A stretch of DNA of 64,000 nucleotides from Mitsuaria sp. PDC51 (GTDB lineage Bacteria; Pseudomonadota; Gammaproteobacteria; Burkholderiales; Burkholderiaceae_C). Positions within the stretch are counted from its first letter, which is position 1. Each line of letters starts with the position of its first letter. A model generated the notes under the pieces. It was not told the origin of the DNA. It did not search any database and was given only the letters and a program-made list of their open reading frames with translations. Position numbers and translations under genes: made by a program. The stretch is from contig NZ_FOZE01000004.1 of NCBI RefSeq assembly GCF_900113225.1, positions 1 through 64,000 of the forward strand, in the 5' to 3' direction. This document shows positions 1 through 9,982 of this stretch, piece by piece.

Positions 1-308
1 GTGACTTGCTTGAGCTGATCGATGCCGTCGAAACCCAGCGTCGTCACGCCGCTGCGAGCGTCGGTGTTGGTCTTGACGCGGTCCAGCGCGTCGTAAGCAG
101 TGCTGGAGGTGAAGCCGAAACCCGCTACGCCCTTGGCCTTGATGACCTTGGTCGGATTGCCCTTGGCGTCGTACTCGTAGTCGGTGACCGGTGCCGGGGA
201 GACCGGCGGCGGCGGCAGCGTCGCCGCGTGCGCCCCGATCCCCAAGCAAGCGGCTACCGCAGCCGCGAGTGCGCTCCGGCACTGCCAGTGCCATTTCTTG
301 CCTTGCAT
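1..308 (-). CDS. RHS/YD-repeat protein, N-terminal part (cut by window edge)
   Basis: The first 102 codons are visible; the gene continues past the left edge. It starts at the ATG at 306-308 and opens with MQGKKWHWQC, a hydrophobic stretch and AHA, which looks like a Sec signal peptide. A Pro-rich linker and two YD-type repeats follow (YEYDAKGNPTKV, AYDALDRVKTN). Unlike the two genes upstream it has no long Cys-rich N-terminal region. The stop codon of the upstream gene ends 4 nt before this ATG, and the Shine-Dalgarno GGGAG sits against that stop, so translation is probably coupled. It may be the distal, tip-bearing part of an RHS system; the end that would show this is outside the window. 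Confidence 0.75.
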   Translation of the reverse strand, partial: MQGKKWHWQCRSALAAAVAACLGIGAHAATLPPPPVSPAPVTDYEYDAKGNPTKVIKAKGVAGFGFTSSTAYDALDRVKTNTDARSGVTTLGFDGIDQLKQV

Positions 309-311
309 GAA

Positions 312-3005
312 TTACTCCCTGCCTGTTGTTTGTTGTGCCCGGCCCAGCGCGTCGAAAACGCGGCTCATGGTCCGCTTGAGCGTGCCTTGCGGGTCTTTGG
401 CGACTTCCGCGGTCCGGTTGCCGCTCTGGTCCAGCGTGTACTCGATGCGGTTGCCCAGCGCGTCCGAAACCGCAGTCAAGCGCCTGGCGTCGTCGTACTC
501 GTAGTTCACCGAGCTTCCGTCGGACTCCGAAATCCGCTTGATCTCTCCGGTCGGCCAGTAGTCGTACGACGTGGTGTTTCCTGCCCGCGTCGCCGTCTTG
601 AGGCGCTGCCGCGCGTCGTATGCATAGACTGTGCTGACCGCGTTCGCGTCGACCATCTCGAGTGGCTGCCCATACGCGTTGTAGCGGGGATAGGTGGTGA
701 CGTGTCTGCGCGCGTTGGTGCTCGATTTCAGATCGTTCTTCGTGTAGTCGGTGGTCGTTGTCGTGTAGTACTCGTTGGTCACTGTCGTGACTCCCCGCGG
801 GTCCTTCTCCGTCAACACCTTGCCTGTAGGCGAGTAAGTCCAGTTCCACACGCGCGCCGATGCGCCCGGCAGCGCCGCCGCGTTGAAGCCCTGCTCGCCA
901 CTGGCATCGGTCGTTGCCTGTTCCACGCGCTTGCACAGCAGGACCACCAAGCTGCCGTCCGGCAGTGTCTGGCCAGTCGCCTCGCAGCGGGCGATCGCAT
1001 TGCCATTGAAGGGATCCGGCTGTCCGTTGTAGACCAACGTCGTGATGCGCCCCGGCTCGGCCGTCTTTACCGCCAAGCTCCATACCGGGTGCCACTGCGT
1101 GGAAGCCTTGCGAGCCCCGGACGGCAGGGCACCTGACGCCAGAGTGGCGCAGTCCGCCGAGGTGCCTAGTCCCTCGATGCGCATCGACTCCAGGTTGCGC
1201 GTCGCCTCGTAGCTCATGCAACTGCGATGACCGTTGTAGTCATCCACTCGGGTCACGTTGCCTCGACCGTCAAAGTCTCGACCGGTCGTTGCAACCGCCG
1301 AACCCGCGCCCGCTTGCTGAGTCTTGCGCGACCACCGCACTGCATCCAGCGATGACATCGCGACGATCGACTCAGTGGTTCCCGTCGGGTAGGTCAGCAT
1401 CACGTCAAGCGCCGGCAGCAGCTTGTGCACGCGAAGCACCTTATCGACGGACGAGTCATAGATCTCGGTCCAGCTCCACCGTGCGGGCTGGGTCCACGTC
1501 ACCGAATAGGCGTCAAGCCCGTTGGCGCGCATCGTCGAGATGGCGCGCCCCTCGATGTCATAACCGTAAGTGCCTGCGCGCTGGCCATTCTCATTGCGGT
1601 AACCGGTCAATGCCCAGGAGGAGTTCAGATCCTCGTAGAGCAGTTGGGTCGACGTCGTGTCGCTGTTGACGATCTCGATCGGCTGCACGGACAGGGTCGG
1701 ATATCGCAGCTCCGTGATGCCATTCGCCGGATCGATGACATGCGATAGCACTGGCGCGCCGTTGGGATCAGGACGCGCGAACCGGAGTTTCACCACACGC
1801 CCGTCCTGATCGGTCAGCTCAATGGGCAGACCCGGTTGCGGCGCGATCGCTGCGGGTGTGTTGCTGTCGCTGCGCAAGATGGTCAATGTCTTGCCGCCGA
1901 TCTGAGCCTGCGATTGAAGGACGCCGTTGGCGTCATACACCTCCATCACTCCGGCCGCAGCATCGCGATAGAACCATCCGCCCCAGCTCTTTTCCTGGAT
2001 CGAATCAGTGGACTGTGGCTGCATCGGCGAGAAGCCGTTGCCACTCCATCGGAACACGGTGGAAAAGCCATCACCCCGAGCGACGTTCAAACGTTCTCGC
2101 GCTGTGTTGGGATTGCTGGGCCTGACGCGCTTGTCGAAATTGGTTGTCCAGGCACCGCCGAGCGATGAGGGATCGGCGGGCGCCATCGAAGGTGTCAGAG
2201 ACGGGTCATAGGGAATCTTGCGGATCGAGTTGAAAGTGGCACGCACGCCGTACCAAGGCTGCCAGCCGAGTTGGAATCGCTGCACCTTCGCGCCGATCGC
2301 CGGATAGATCGGATTGCCGACGCAGGTATCGCAATGGGGAATCCAGAGCACATCCGTGGTCTCCAGACATCGCCCTTGCTCAGGGACGAAGACCCTGCCC
2401 TGACCGCAATAGCAATTGCGGCTCTCCTCGTCGAACTGACCGTACGAATCGATGGCCTGGCAATGCTTGCCCGTCCCCAGGGCATAGTCGGTCAACTCGT
2501 CGGTGCGCTGCAGTTCGCCGCAGCCGTTGGCGAAGGGTTCCCAAGTTGTCATGGTGACGGCATAGGGACAGGCCACGGTGCCAGCTGCTGAACTGCCGCC
2601 ACTGACTGTGCAGGCACCCTGAGCGCGCCAGTTGCCTAGAGCTTGGCACGCACCAACCCCATTTCCTTTCCCCACACAGGAAGCGTTGGCCAAGGCAAGC
2701 AACCGATCACGCATTCGCTCCGGGAAGTCGTAGCCGAGATCGCTGCCTGCCGGATAGCGGATGTACTGGCTGTCCACGCCGGCCCCGTCGCAACGTGACG
2801 GCGTGAGCCTGCCGCCGGCTTCGAGCCACGGGTTCGTTGTGATCCATTTGTCGTAGGCCGCCGCCGGCCCCGCGAGACCGATCCAGAACAGGATCAGAAC
2901 GCAAAGAGCGGACCAGACCCGACGCGGCCATGGTTGGGAAGAACTGAGATTCGGCGCGGCCGCGAGCGCCTTCCAGCATTGCCTTTGCCTGTGGTTGTCC
3001 TGCAT
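312..3005 (-). CDS. RHS-family secreted protein (897 aa), second tandem copy
   Basis: This is a putative exported RHS/YD-repeat protein. A hydrophobic segment near residues 29-50, ending in AAAYDKW, looks like a signal peptide after a long positively charged N-region. A Cys-rich region follows, including CDTCVGNPIYPAIGAKV, which resembles the DUF6531 entry motif of RHS proteins. YD repeats then continue to the end. The protein stops inside the repeat region at FDALGRAQQTTGRE without the usual RHS core and toxin tip. The upstream gene ends with the same residues. Codon use is less GC-rich than in the paa genes, consistent with transfer. RHS proteins are known to form shells around C-terminal toxins; a toxin function here is inference only, because no toxin domain is visible. 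Confidence 0.8.
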   Translation of the reverse strand: MQDNHRQRQCWKALAAAPNLSSSQPWPRRVWSALCVLILFWIGLAGPAAAYDKWITTNPWLEAGGRLTPSRCDGAGVDSQYIRYPAGSDLGYDFPERMRDRLLALANASCVGKGNGVGACQALGNWRAQGACTVSGGSSAAGTVACPYAVTMTTWEPFANGCGELQRTDELTDYALGTGKHCQAIDSYGQFDEESRNCYCGQGRVFVPEQGRCLETTDVLWIPHCDTCVGNPIYPAIGAKVQRFQLGWQPWYGVRATFNSIRKIPYDPSLTPSMAPADPSSLGGAWTTNFDKRVRPSNPNTARERLNVARGDGFSTVFRWSGNGFSPMQPQSTDSIQEKSWGGWFYRDAAAGVMEVYDANGVLQSQAQIGGKTLTILRSDSNTPAAIAPQPGLPIELTDQDGRVVKLRFARPDPNGAPVLSHVIDPANGITELRYPTLSVQPIEIVNSDTTSTQLLYEDLNSSWALTGYRNENGQRAGTYGYDIEGRAISTMRANGLDAYSVTWTQPARWSWTEIYDSSVDKVLRVHKLLPALDVMLTYPTGTTESIVAMSSLDAVRWSRKTQQAGAGSAVATTGRDFDGRGNVTRVDDYNGHRSCMSYEATRNLESMRIEGLGTSADCATLASGALPSGARKASTQWHPVWSLAVKTAEPGRITTLVYNGQPDPFNGNAIARCEATGQTLPDGSLVVLLCKRVEQATTDASGEQGFNAAALPGASARVWNWTYSPTGKVLTEKDPRGVTTVTNEYYTTTTTDYTKNDLKSSTNARRHVTTYPRYNAYGQPLEMVDANAVSTVYAYDARQRLKTATRAGNTTSYDYWPTGEIKRISESDGSSVNYEYDDARRLTAVSDALGNRIEYTLDQSGNRTAEVAKDPQGTLKRTMSRVFDALGRAQQTTGRE

Positions 3006-3008
3006 GAC

Positions 3009-5771
3009 TTACTCCCTACCTGTTGTTTGTTGTGCCCGGCCCAGCGCGTCGAAGACGCGGCTCATGGTCCGCTTGAGCGTGCCTTGCGGGTCCTTGGCTT
3101 GTTCCGCAGTCCGGTTGCCGCTGGCATCTAGCGTGTACTCGATGCGATTGCCTTGGCCGTCGGCCACAGCGGTCAGGCGATGCGCGTCGTCGTATTCATA
3201 AGTCACGATCGCGCCATCGGGCTGTGTCGTCTTCTTGAGCAACCCAGTGGGCCAGTACTCGTAGCTGGTGGTTGATCCCCCGGTGGACACCGAAGTCAGG
3301 CGCTGGCGAAGGTCATAGCCATAGGTGGTCGAGACCATGTTGGCGTCGATGACCTCCAGCGGCTTGCCGTAGGCGTTGTAGCGCGGGAACTGCGTCAGGT
3401 GCCCTGCGCTGTTCATTGAGGACTTGAGGTCGCCCTTGGTGTGCTCGGCGGTCGTGTCGGTGTAGTACTCGTTGGTCACGACGACCTTGCCGCGCGGATC
3501 GGTCTCGATGAGCACCTGGCCGGTGGCGTCGTAGGTCCAGCTTGTCGACCGGACCGGCACGCCGGACTGCAGCGTCGCATCGAAGCCTTGCGCGCCGGTT
3601 TCGTCCGTCGTCGCCTGCTCTACGCGCTTGCACAGCACGACGATGGGTTTTCCATCGGGCAGCAGCGCACTGGTGGGCGCACAGCTCGCCACCGCGTTGC
3701 CGTTGAACGGGTCGGGCTGGCCGTTGTAGACCAGCGTCGTGATGCGGCGAGGCTCGGCGGTCCGGGTGGCCAGGCGCCAGTCCGGATGCCATTGCGTGCT
3801 CACCTTGCGCGCTCCCGCCGGAATGATTCCGGCAAGCAATGTCGCGCAGACCGATGTGGCGCTGGCGCCTTCCACCCGCGCGGTCTCAAGATTGCGCGTC
3901 AGGTCGAACGCCGCGCAGCGGCGGCTAGCGTTGGGGTCGTCGTACTGCGTGACGTTGAGGTTCTGATCGAGCATCCGCCGCTCGGTCGACGGCGTGCCGG
4001 TCGCACTGCCGCGCGTCTTCGCGCGCCACTTGAGACTGCCGTAGGCGCCACCGGCCTCGATGACCTCGACGTCGCCATTCGGATAGGTCACTCGCACATC
4101 CTGCGGCAGCTCGAGGTAGTGATCCCGCCAGAGCTTCTGATTGAGGTCGTCGTAGTACGTGGCGACGTTCCATCTCGGCGGCGTTCCCCAGGTCACGCTG
4201 TAGGCATCCAGGCCCTGCGCCCGGGCGGTCGACACAGCCCGCCCTGCGGCGTCGTAGCTGTAGGTGCCGGCGCGCACCTGGTTTTCGTCCAGGTAGCCCG
4301 TCAGTGCCCAGGGATGATTCGTGTCTTCGTACAGGAAGGTCCGGGCGGCGCTGTCGGCGAAGGTCACGCCGGCCAGCCGCCCTTGCACGTCGTAACTGAA
4401 CTGGACAGGGGTACCCGGCCCCTGGATGCCCGACAGCCGGAATGCGCCATCCGCCAGCTTGACATACTTGAGCTGGTGCACGCGCCCCGTCTGGTCGGTC
4501 AGCGCGACCGGCAGGCCGTCGAAGTCCGGGGCGTCGCCGGCCACCTGGGCACCGCCGCTGCGGGTCACGTCGATGAAGAATCCGCCCACCTTCGACAGGC
4601 GCGTCAACCGGCCGACGGCGTCGTAGCGCTCGATCGTCATGGCTTCCGCGTCGTAATACAGATAGCCGCCCGATACCGCGACCAGTCGATCGTTGAGAGC
4701 GGGCGACGCCGGCGCGAATGCCGAGCCCGTCGATTGGAAGCTGGTCCAGTTGCCGTCGCCGCGCTGGACATTGATCAGCTTCGCGGGCTGGCTCATGTCC
4801 TTGTGAACGTCGGTGAAGAGGCCACGCTCGAAGCTGGGTTTCCAGTCGTCGCCCAGGAGCTTGGTGTCGTCCCTCATGAAAGGCTGCTCGCCGCTGGCGT
4901 ACGGCACGCGCCGCGAGGAATTGAAGGTGACCTTCAGCGGCAGCCAGGACAACTGCCCGAGTTCGATCGGCTGCAGCTTCGCGCCCGTCAGCGCGACGAT
5001 GGGATTGCCGTGGCAGGTGTCGCAGTTCGTCTGGAAGTACCGGTCCGTGATGGGCAAGCAGGAGTTCTTCTCGGGGACGTAGAGGCCCTCATCGCAGACG
5101 CAGTCGCCGCTCTCGGTCTCATAGTGAGCTCTCGCGACCCCGCCGCAGGACTTCGAGATTTGCACCGGGAAATCCGCGGTGTACTCCTCCTGCGTCCCTT
5201 CGCAGACCGTCTGGCCGTCCTTGATGGAATAGCGCGGAAAGTACTTCTGGCTGGCATGGATATAGCAATTGGCCGAAGCCGTGAACCACGCCCCCGAAGC
5301 GATAGAACACGCCCCCGCAGAGTAAACAATCGGCGAGCGGCAAATGCCTGGCGAGGGGCAGGAAGAATTCGCGAAAGCCAGTACACGCGCTTGAATGGCG
5401 TTCGGTTCGGTGGGGCGCCCGCTTCGCCCTGTCACCAACCAGTAGCCGGACAGGTTGGGATTGGGGTTGGGCGTAATGCCATCACCAGTTCCGCCAGTAC
5501 ACGCCGATGCGGGCAGGAAGCCCACGGATCCAGGATCGTTGGGTGGCGACCAGTCCGCGGGAAACGTCCGGTCATAAGCTCGCGCCCCCGACGTGCCCAG
5601 CAGCAGCAACCCAATGAGCAGTAGCGCAGCGAAGAAAGAAGGGAGGCGCCCGTGTCGGGCGTGCGGCGACGCATACATGGGCCACAACATGCCCGCGGCC
5701 GTGCTTCCGGAGGACACAAGAAACTGCACGGCCCGCAGGCACGCGCGCACGGCAATAGATAGCGGTTTCAT
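3009..5771 (-). CDS. RHS-family secreted protein (920 aa), first tandem copy
   Basis: I chose the ATG at 5771 (MKPLSIAVRACL) because GGGGAG lies just upstream; an in-frame start at 5828 has weaker support. The hydrophobic segment FFAALLLIGLLLLGTSGARA near residue 60 is the likely signal peptide or anchor. A Cys-rich segment follows, with CVCDEGLYVPEKNSC and CDTCHGNPIVALTGAKL, the latter RHS/DUF6531-like, and then YD repeats. The C-terminus TLKRTMSRVFDALGRAQQTTGRE is identical to that of the next gene, so the two are paralogues from a tandem duplication. The gene stops in the repeats with no toxin tip. TAA at 3009-3011 is 3 nt before the next ATG. Confidence 0.8.
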   Translation of the reverse strand: MKPLSIAVRACLRAVQFLVSSGSTAAGMLWPMYASPHARHGRLPSFFAALLLIGLLLLGTSGARAYDRTFPADWSPPNDPGSVGFLPASACTGGTGDGITPNPNPNLSGYWLVTGRSGRPTEPNAIQARVLAFANSSCPSPGICRSPIVYSAGACSIASGAWFTASANCYIHASQKYFPRYSIKDGQTVCEGTQEEYTADFPVQISKSCGGVARAHYETESGDCVCDEGLYVPEKNSCLPITDRYFQTNCDTCHGNPIVALTGAKLQPIELGQLSWLPLKVTFNSSRRVPYASGEQPFMRDDTKLLGDDWKPSFERGLFTDVHKDMSQPAKLINVQRGDGNWTSFQSTGSAFAPASPALNDRLVAVSGGYLYYDAEAMTIERYDAVGRLTRLSKVGGFFIDVTRSGGAQVAGDAPDFDGLPVALTDQTGRVHQLKYVKLADGAFRLSGIQGPGTPVQFSYDVQGRLAGVTFADSAARTFLYEDTNHPWALTGYLDENQVRAGTYSYDAAGRAVSTARAQGLDAYSVTWGTPPRWNVATYYDDLNQKLWRDHYLELPQDVRVTYPNGDVEVIEAGGAYGSLKWRAKTRGSATGTPSTERRMLDQNLNVTQYDDPNASRRCAAFDLTRNLETARVEGASATSVCATLLAGIIPAGARKVSTQWHPDWRLATRTAEPRRITTLVYNGQPDPFNGNAVASCAPTSALLPDGKPIVVLCKRVEQATTDETGAQGFDATLQSGVPVRSTSWTYDATGQVLIETDPRGKVVVTNEYYTDTTAEHTKGDLKSSMNSAGHLTQFPRYNAYGKPLEVIDANMVSTTYGYDLRQRLTSVSTGGSTTSYEYWPTGLLKKTTQPDGAIVTYEYDDAHRLTAVADGQGNRIEYTLDASGNRTAEQAKDPQGTLKRTMSRVFDALGRAQQTTGRE

Positions 5772-5983
5772 CACTCCCCACCCGATCTGCAAGAAAAGCG
5801 GCAACAGGGAGGAGCAGCTCACGAACATGAGCCGATGTGCGAGGGTCCGGCGAGCGTCTGTCGCGCTCGGTGCCGGGCCGCCTCTCTCCCTGATTGAATG
5901 TGGCCGCGATTCTGCCGGAGGAAGGTGACACGCAGGCGAGTGCCCCTGCCCTTTACAGGTGTCACCAGGCCCTCACGGGGCCA

Positions 5984-6005
5984 GGCCTTGCCTCCCGGCA
6001 AGGCC
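5984..6005 (-). terminator. Hairpin downstream of the paa operon
   Basis: GGCCTTGCC (5984-5992) and GGCAAGGCC (5997-6005) form a perfect 9-bp stem with a TCCC loop, starting 8 nt past the paaZ stop. There is no long T run, so it may be a weak or Rho-assisted terminator. Confidence 0.55.
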
Positions 6006-6013
6006 CTCTTCCA

Positions 6014-8071
6014 TCACGCCGCCTTCTTGGCGACCAGCGTCAGGATGTCGTAGCTCGCGACGAGCTCGCCGCGCTGGTTGGTGACCTGCACATCCCAGGC
6101 CACGACGCCCTGCGGCGGCTGGTCCGGGCGATTGCCGCGGTCGATGCGCCGCTTGCAGGTCAGGCGCGCCTGGATGGTGTCGCCGATCGCCACCGGATTG
6201 ACGAAGCGCAGCGTGTCCAGCCCGTAATTCGCCAGCACCGGCCCGGGCGCCGGCGACACGAACAGCCCCGCCGCCGCCGACAGCACGAAGTAGCCGTGCG
6301 CGATGCGTTGCCCGAATTGCGTGTCCTTCGCCGCCACCTCGTCGAAGTGCATGTAGAAATAGTCGCCGCTGATGCCGCCGAAGTTGACGATGTCCGCCTC
6401 CGACACCGTGCGCCGATGCGTCAGCAGCGAGTCCCCGACCTGGATCTCCTCGAAGTGCTTGCGGAACGGATGGATCGCGTCCTCCGTCACCTTGCCGCCG
6501 CGCACGTACTCGCCGGTGATCGCCGTCAGCATCGTCGGCGAGGCCTGCACCGCGCAGCGCTGCAGGTAGTGCTTCACCGCCCGGATGCCGCCGAGCTCCT
6601 CGCCGCCGCCCGCGCGGCCCGGGCCGCCGTGCTTGAGCATCGGCAGCGGCGAGCCATGGCCGGTCGACTCGCCGGCCGCGTCGCGGTCCAGCACCAGCAG
6701 CCGGCCGTGGAAGGCGGCCGCGTGGTACACGGCCTGCGCCGCCAGCGCCGGCGTCTTCGTGACCACCGAGCCCACCAGGCTGCCACGCCCCTTGGCCGCG
6801 AGTGCGAGCGCCTCGTCGAAGTCGCCGTAGGTCATCAGCGTCGACACTGGCCCGAAGGCCTCGACGCTGTGCACCGCCTCGTTGCGCATCGCGTCGCGAC
6901 ACAGCAGCAGCGTCGGCGCGAAGAAGGCGCCATCGCCGACGCCCTCGCCCACCGGCGCGAAGCCGTCGCGCTCACCGAAGACGATCTCGTTGCCCTGCGC
7001 CAGCTGCGCCAGGCGCTCGGCCACGTCCGCCTGCTGCGCCTTCGATGCCAGCGCGCCCATGCGCACGCCCTCGATGGCCGGGTCGCCGACCTTGATCTTC
7101 GCCAGCCGCTCGCGCAGCGCCGCGGCCACCGCATCGGCCTGCGCCGCCGGCACGATCGCGCGTCGGATCGCCGTGCACTTCTGGCCGGCCTTGGCGCTCA
7201 TCTCCCGCATCACTTCCTTGACGAAGAGATCGAATTCGGGATCGCCCGGCTGCACGTCCGGCGCCAGGATCGAGCAGTTGAGGCTGTCCGCCTCGGCGTT
7301 GAACGGCACCGAGCGGCGGATCAGGTTCGCATTGACGCGCAGCTGCGCCGCCGTGTCCGCCGAGCCGGTGAAGGTGACGACATCGGTCTCTTCCAGCCGG
7401 TCCAGCAGATCGCCGGAACCCCCGATGATCAGCTGCAACGCGCCCGCCGGCAGCAGGCCGGACTCCTCGATCAGCCGCACGCAGGCCTCGGCGACATAGC
7501 TCGTCGCGGTGGCCGGCTTGACGATGCAGGGCATGCCGGCGAGGAAGCTCGGCGCGAACTTCTCCAGCATCCCCCACATCGGGAAGTTGAACGCGTTGAT
7601 GTGGACTGCGATGCCGCGCTTGGGCACCAGCACGTGCGTGCCCATGAACTGGCCGACCTTGCCGAGTTGTTGGGCCGGGCCTTCATGAACGATGTTGCTC
7701 GACGGCAGCTCGCGCCGCCCCATCGACGCGTAGGCGAAGAGCGTGCCGAAGCCGCCTTCGATGTCGATCCACGAGTCGGGCCGGGTGGCGCCGGTGTGGG
7801 CGGAGATCGCGTAGAGCGTTTCCTTGCGCTCCTGCAGGTAGGTGGCCAGGGCCTTGAGGATCGCCGCGCGCTGCTGGAAGTCCAGCGCGAGCAGCGACGG
7901 CAGCGCCTGCCGCCGCGCGAAGTCGAGGCTTTCGCCGAAGTCGATCTCCTCGGCATGGGTCTGCGCCACCAGCCGGCCGTTGATGGCGCTGTGCAGGCCG
8001 CGTGCGGCGGTCGAGCCGATCCAGCGACCGGCGATCAGGCTTTGGAGGACGGGGGTGGCGCTGAGACTCAT
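6014..8071 (-). CDS. paaZ: PaaZ: oxepin-CoA hydrolase / semialdehyde dehydrogenase
   Basis: This bifunctional ring-opening enzyme of aerobic phenylacetate degradation hydrolyses oxepin-CoA and oxidises the resulting 3-oxo-5,6-dehydrosuberyl-CoA semialdehyde. At 685 aa it is close to the usual length of about 680. The N-terminal two thirds are an aldehyde dehydrogenase with the nucleophile region [10 protein letters not shown]. The C-terminal third is a MaoC-type hotdog hydratase ([15 protein letters not shown], then [12 protein letters not shown]). The ATG at 8069-8071 overlaps the stop of the substrate-binding protein gene in an ATGA, which indicates coupling. It is the last gene of the operon. 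A longer open frame reaching 8827 is the shadow of the upstream gene. Confidence 0.95.
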   Translation of the reverse strand: MSLSATPVLQSLIAGRWIGSTAARGLHSAINGRLVAQTHAEEIDFGESLDFARRQALPSLLALDFQQRAAILKALATYLQERKETLYAISAHTGATRPDSWIDIEGGFGTLFAYASMGRRELPSSNIVHEGPAQQLGKVGQFMGTHVLVPKRGIAVHINAFNFPMWGMLEKFAPSFLAGMPCIVKPATATSYVAEACVRLIEESGLLPAGALQLIIGGSGDLLDRLEETDVVTFTGSADTAAQLRVNANLIRRSVPFNAEADSLNCSILAPDVQPGDPEFDLFVKEVMREMSAKAGQKCTAIRRAIVPAAQADAVAAALRERLAKIKVGDPAIEGVRMGALASKAQQADVAERLAQLAQGNEIVFGERDGFAPVGEGVGDGAFFAPTLLLCRDAMRNEAVHSVEAFGPVSTLMTYGDFDEALALAAKGRGSLVGSVVTKTPALAAQAVYHAAAFHGRLLVLDRDAAGESTGHGSPLPMLKHGGPGRAGGGEELGGIRAVKHYLQRCAVQASPTMLTAITGEYVRGGKVTEDAIHPFRKHFEEIQVGDSLLTHRRTVSEADIVNFGGISGDYFYMHFDEVAAKDTQFGQRIAHGYFVLSAAAGLFVSPAPGPVLANYGLDTLRFVNPVAIGDTIQARLTCKRRIDRGNRPDQPPQGVVAWDVQVTNQRGELVASYDILTLVAKKAA

Positions 8072-9225
8072 GGCTGATATTTCCAGGTTCCGTTTTCGAT
8101 CTTGACCATCACGCGGGCGCGTTGATCCAGGCCCAGGTGGTCGTTGGCGGACATGGTGAACACGCCATGCGCGCCGGGCAGTTCCTTCACGCCTTCGAGC
8201 GCGTCGCGCAGCGCCGCGCGGAACTGAGGCGTGCCGGGCTGACCCTTCTTGATCGCGTTCGGAATCGCCGCCTGCAGCAGCAGGCCCGCATCCCAGGCAT
8301 GGCCGCCGAAGGTCGACACGCTGCCCTTGCCATAGGCCTTCTCGTACTCGGTCACATAGGCCTTGGCGCTCTTCTTGGCCGGATGGTCGGCCGGCAGCTG
8401 GTCCACCACCAGCACCGGGCCGGCCGGCAGGAAGGTGCCCTCGACATCCTTGCCGCCCACGCGCAGGAAGTCGTTGTTGGCCACGCCGTGGGTCTGGTAG
8501 TACTTGCCCTGGTAGCCGCGCTCCTTGAGCGTCTTCTGCGGCAGCGCCGCCGGCGTGCCGCTGCCGCCCACCAGCACCGCGTCCGGCTTGGCCGCCATGA
8601 TCTTCAGCACCTGGCCGGTCACCGAGGTGTCGGTTCGGTTGTAGCGCTCGTTGGCGACGATGCTCAGGCCCTTGCTGGCGGCGACCTTGTTGAACTCGCC
8701 GTACCAGCCCTCGCCGTAGGCGTCGGCGAAGCCGATGTAGGCCACCGTCTTCACGCCCTGCGCCTGCATGTGGGTGGCGATGGCCAGCGCCATCATGATG
8801 TCGTTCTGCGGCGTCTTGAAGACCCACTTCTTCTTCGCATCCATCGGCTCGACGATGCGCGCCGACGCCGCCATCGAGATCATCGGCACCTGCGCCTCCG
8901 ACACCGCGTCGATCATCGCCAGCGAGTTCGGCGTCACCGTCGAGCCCACCACCACGTCGACCTTGTGCTCGGTGATCAGCTTGCGGGTGTTGGCCACCGC
9001 GGTCGTCGTGTCCGACGCGTCGTCCAGCACGATGTAGTTGACCTTCTGCCCGGCGATGGTCTTGGGCATCAGCGCGAAGGTGTTCTTCTCCGGGATGCCC
9101 AGCGAGGCCGCCGGCCCCGTCGCCGAGACCGTCACGCCGACGTTGATGTCGGCGCGGGCGGCGCCGCCCAGCGCCATCAGCGCGGCGCCGGCCACGGCCA
9201 GCAGGGTCTTCTCGATGCGTGTCAT
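8068..9225 (-). CDS. Branched-chain-type ABC substrate-binding protein
   Basis: This is a periplasmic binding protein of the Leu/Ile/Val (Peripla_BP_6) class, 385 aa. The signal peptide MTRIEKTLLAVAGAALMALGGAARA is clear, and the mature part begins DINVGVTVSATGP, typical of the class. It lies between paaR and paaZ and overlaps paaZ by ATGA, so it is made with the phenylacetate enzymes. It probably binds phenylacetate or a related aromatic acid; that is inferred from context. No permease or ATPase genes of this class are nearby, so its transporter partners must be encoded elsewhere, or it serves as an accessory receptor. Confidence 0.88.
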   Translation of the reverse strand: MTRIEKTLLAVAGAALMALGGAARADINVGVTVSATGPAASLGIPEKNTFALMPKTIAGQKVNYIVLDDASDTTTAVANTRKLITEHKVDVVVGSTVTPNSLAMIDAVSEAQVPMISMAASARIVEPMDAKKKWVFKTPQNDIMMALAIATHMQAQGVKTVAYIGFADAYGEGWYGEFNKVAASKGLSIVANERYNRTDTSVTGQVLKIMAAKPDAVLVGGSGTPAALPQKTLKERGYQGKYYQTHGVANNDFLRVGGKDVEGTFLPAGPVLVVDQLPADHPAKKSAKAYVTEYEKAYGKGSVSTFGGHAWDAGLLLQAAIPNAIKKGQPGTPQFRAALRDALEGVKELPGAHGVFTMSANDHLGLDQRARVMVKIENGTWKYQP

Positions 9226-9319
9226 GTCGTCTCCTTGGAATGTCGTTGTTCAGGAACGCAAGGGAATGGGAGGTACTGCTACTGCGACTGCAAGGGGGCG
9301 ATGCTCCTCCGCGAAACCT

Positions 9320-9961
9320 TCATGAGACTTGCGGCGCGGGATCGCGCGGTGCCGGGTCGGCGGCTTCGGTCCGGACCGCGCCCAGGCCGCCGAAGAAGAG
9401 GTCCGCCACCATCGGCGCGACCGCCTCGTAGGTCAGCGCGCCATCGGGGCGCAGCCAGGTGAAGGTCCAGTTGATCATGCCGAACAGCAGCATGGTCAGC
9501 GGCTTGTGCAGGTGGGCGCCGCGCAGCTCCGGCCGCACCGCGGCCACCGCGTCGGCGAAGCGGCCCACCACCTGCCGCTCCACTTCGACCATGCGCTCGC
9601 GGTGCTCGTCGTCCAGGAACTTCAGGTCCTCGGTCAGCACGCGGTGCTCGTTCTGGGCCTCGCCGTAGGCCTGCACGAAGCGATGGATCAGGCCACGCAG
9701 GTGATCCTGCGGCGGCAGGCCCTGCGCGCTCACCTCGTCGACCAGGTCGACCAGGTGCTGCAGGTGGTTCTGGCAGATCTGCGCGAGCAGCTCATGCTTG
9801 TCGCGGACGTAGTGGTACAGCGTGGGCTTGCTGACCTCGCAGGCCTCGGCGACCTGGTTCATCGAGGTGGCCGGGTAGCCCTGGTTGGCGAAAAGTCGGG
9901 CAGCCTGCGCGAGGATCTCCTCGCGGGTGGCATCGAATCCGGGGGCGCGACCTCGGGCCAT
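9320..9961 (-). CDS. paaR: TetR-family repressor, PaaR
   Basis: 213 aa. The N-terminal helix-turn-helix of the TetR type is seen in ATREEILAQAARLFANQGYPATSMNQVAEACEVSKPTLYHYVRDKHELL, and the C-terminal part is an all-helical ligand domain. In Betaproteobacteria phenylacetate genes are controlled by the TetR-type PaaR, not by the GntR-type PaaX of E. coli, and phenylacetyl-CoA is the expected inducer (known for the family). It sits inside the operon 21 nt after paaE, so it should regulate its own synthesis. The palindrome at 16607-16622 is its likely operator. Confidence 0.85.
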   Translation of the reverse strand: MARGRAPGFDATREEILAQAARLFANQGYPATSMNQVAEACEVSKPTLYHYVRDKHELLAQICQNHLQHLVDLVDEVSAQGLPPQDHLRGLIHRFVQAYGEAQNEHRVLTEDLKFLDDEHRERMVEVERQVVGRFADAVAAVRPELRGAHLHKPLTMLLFGMINWTFTWLRPDGALTYEAVAPMVADLFFGGLGAVRTEAADPAPRDPAPQVS

Positions 9962-9982
9962 GGGTGTCGTTTTCCTTGTGAA

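Noticed and set aside
5894-8077. 727-codon plus-strand frame opposite paaZ
   Set aside because: It is the Arg/Ala/Leu-rich shadow of paaZ.
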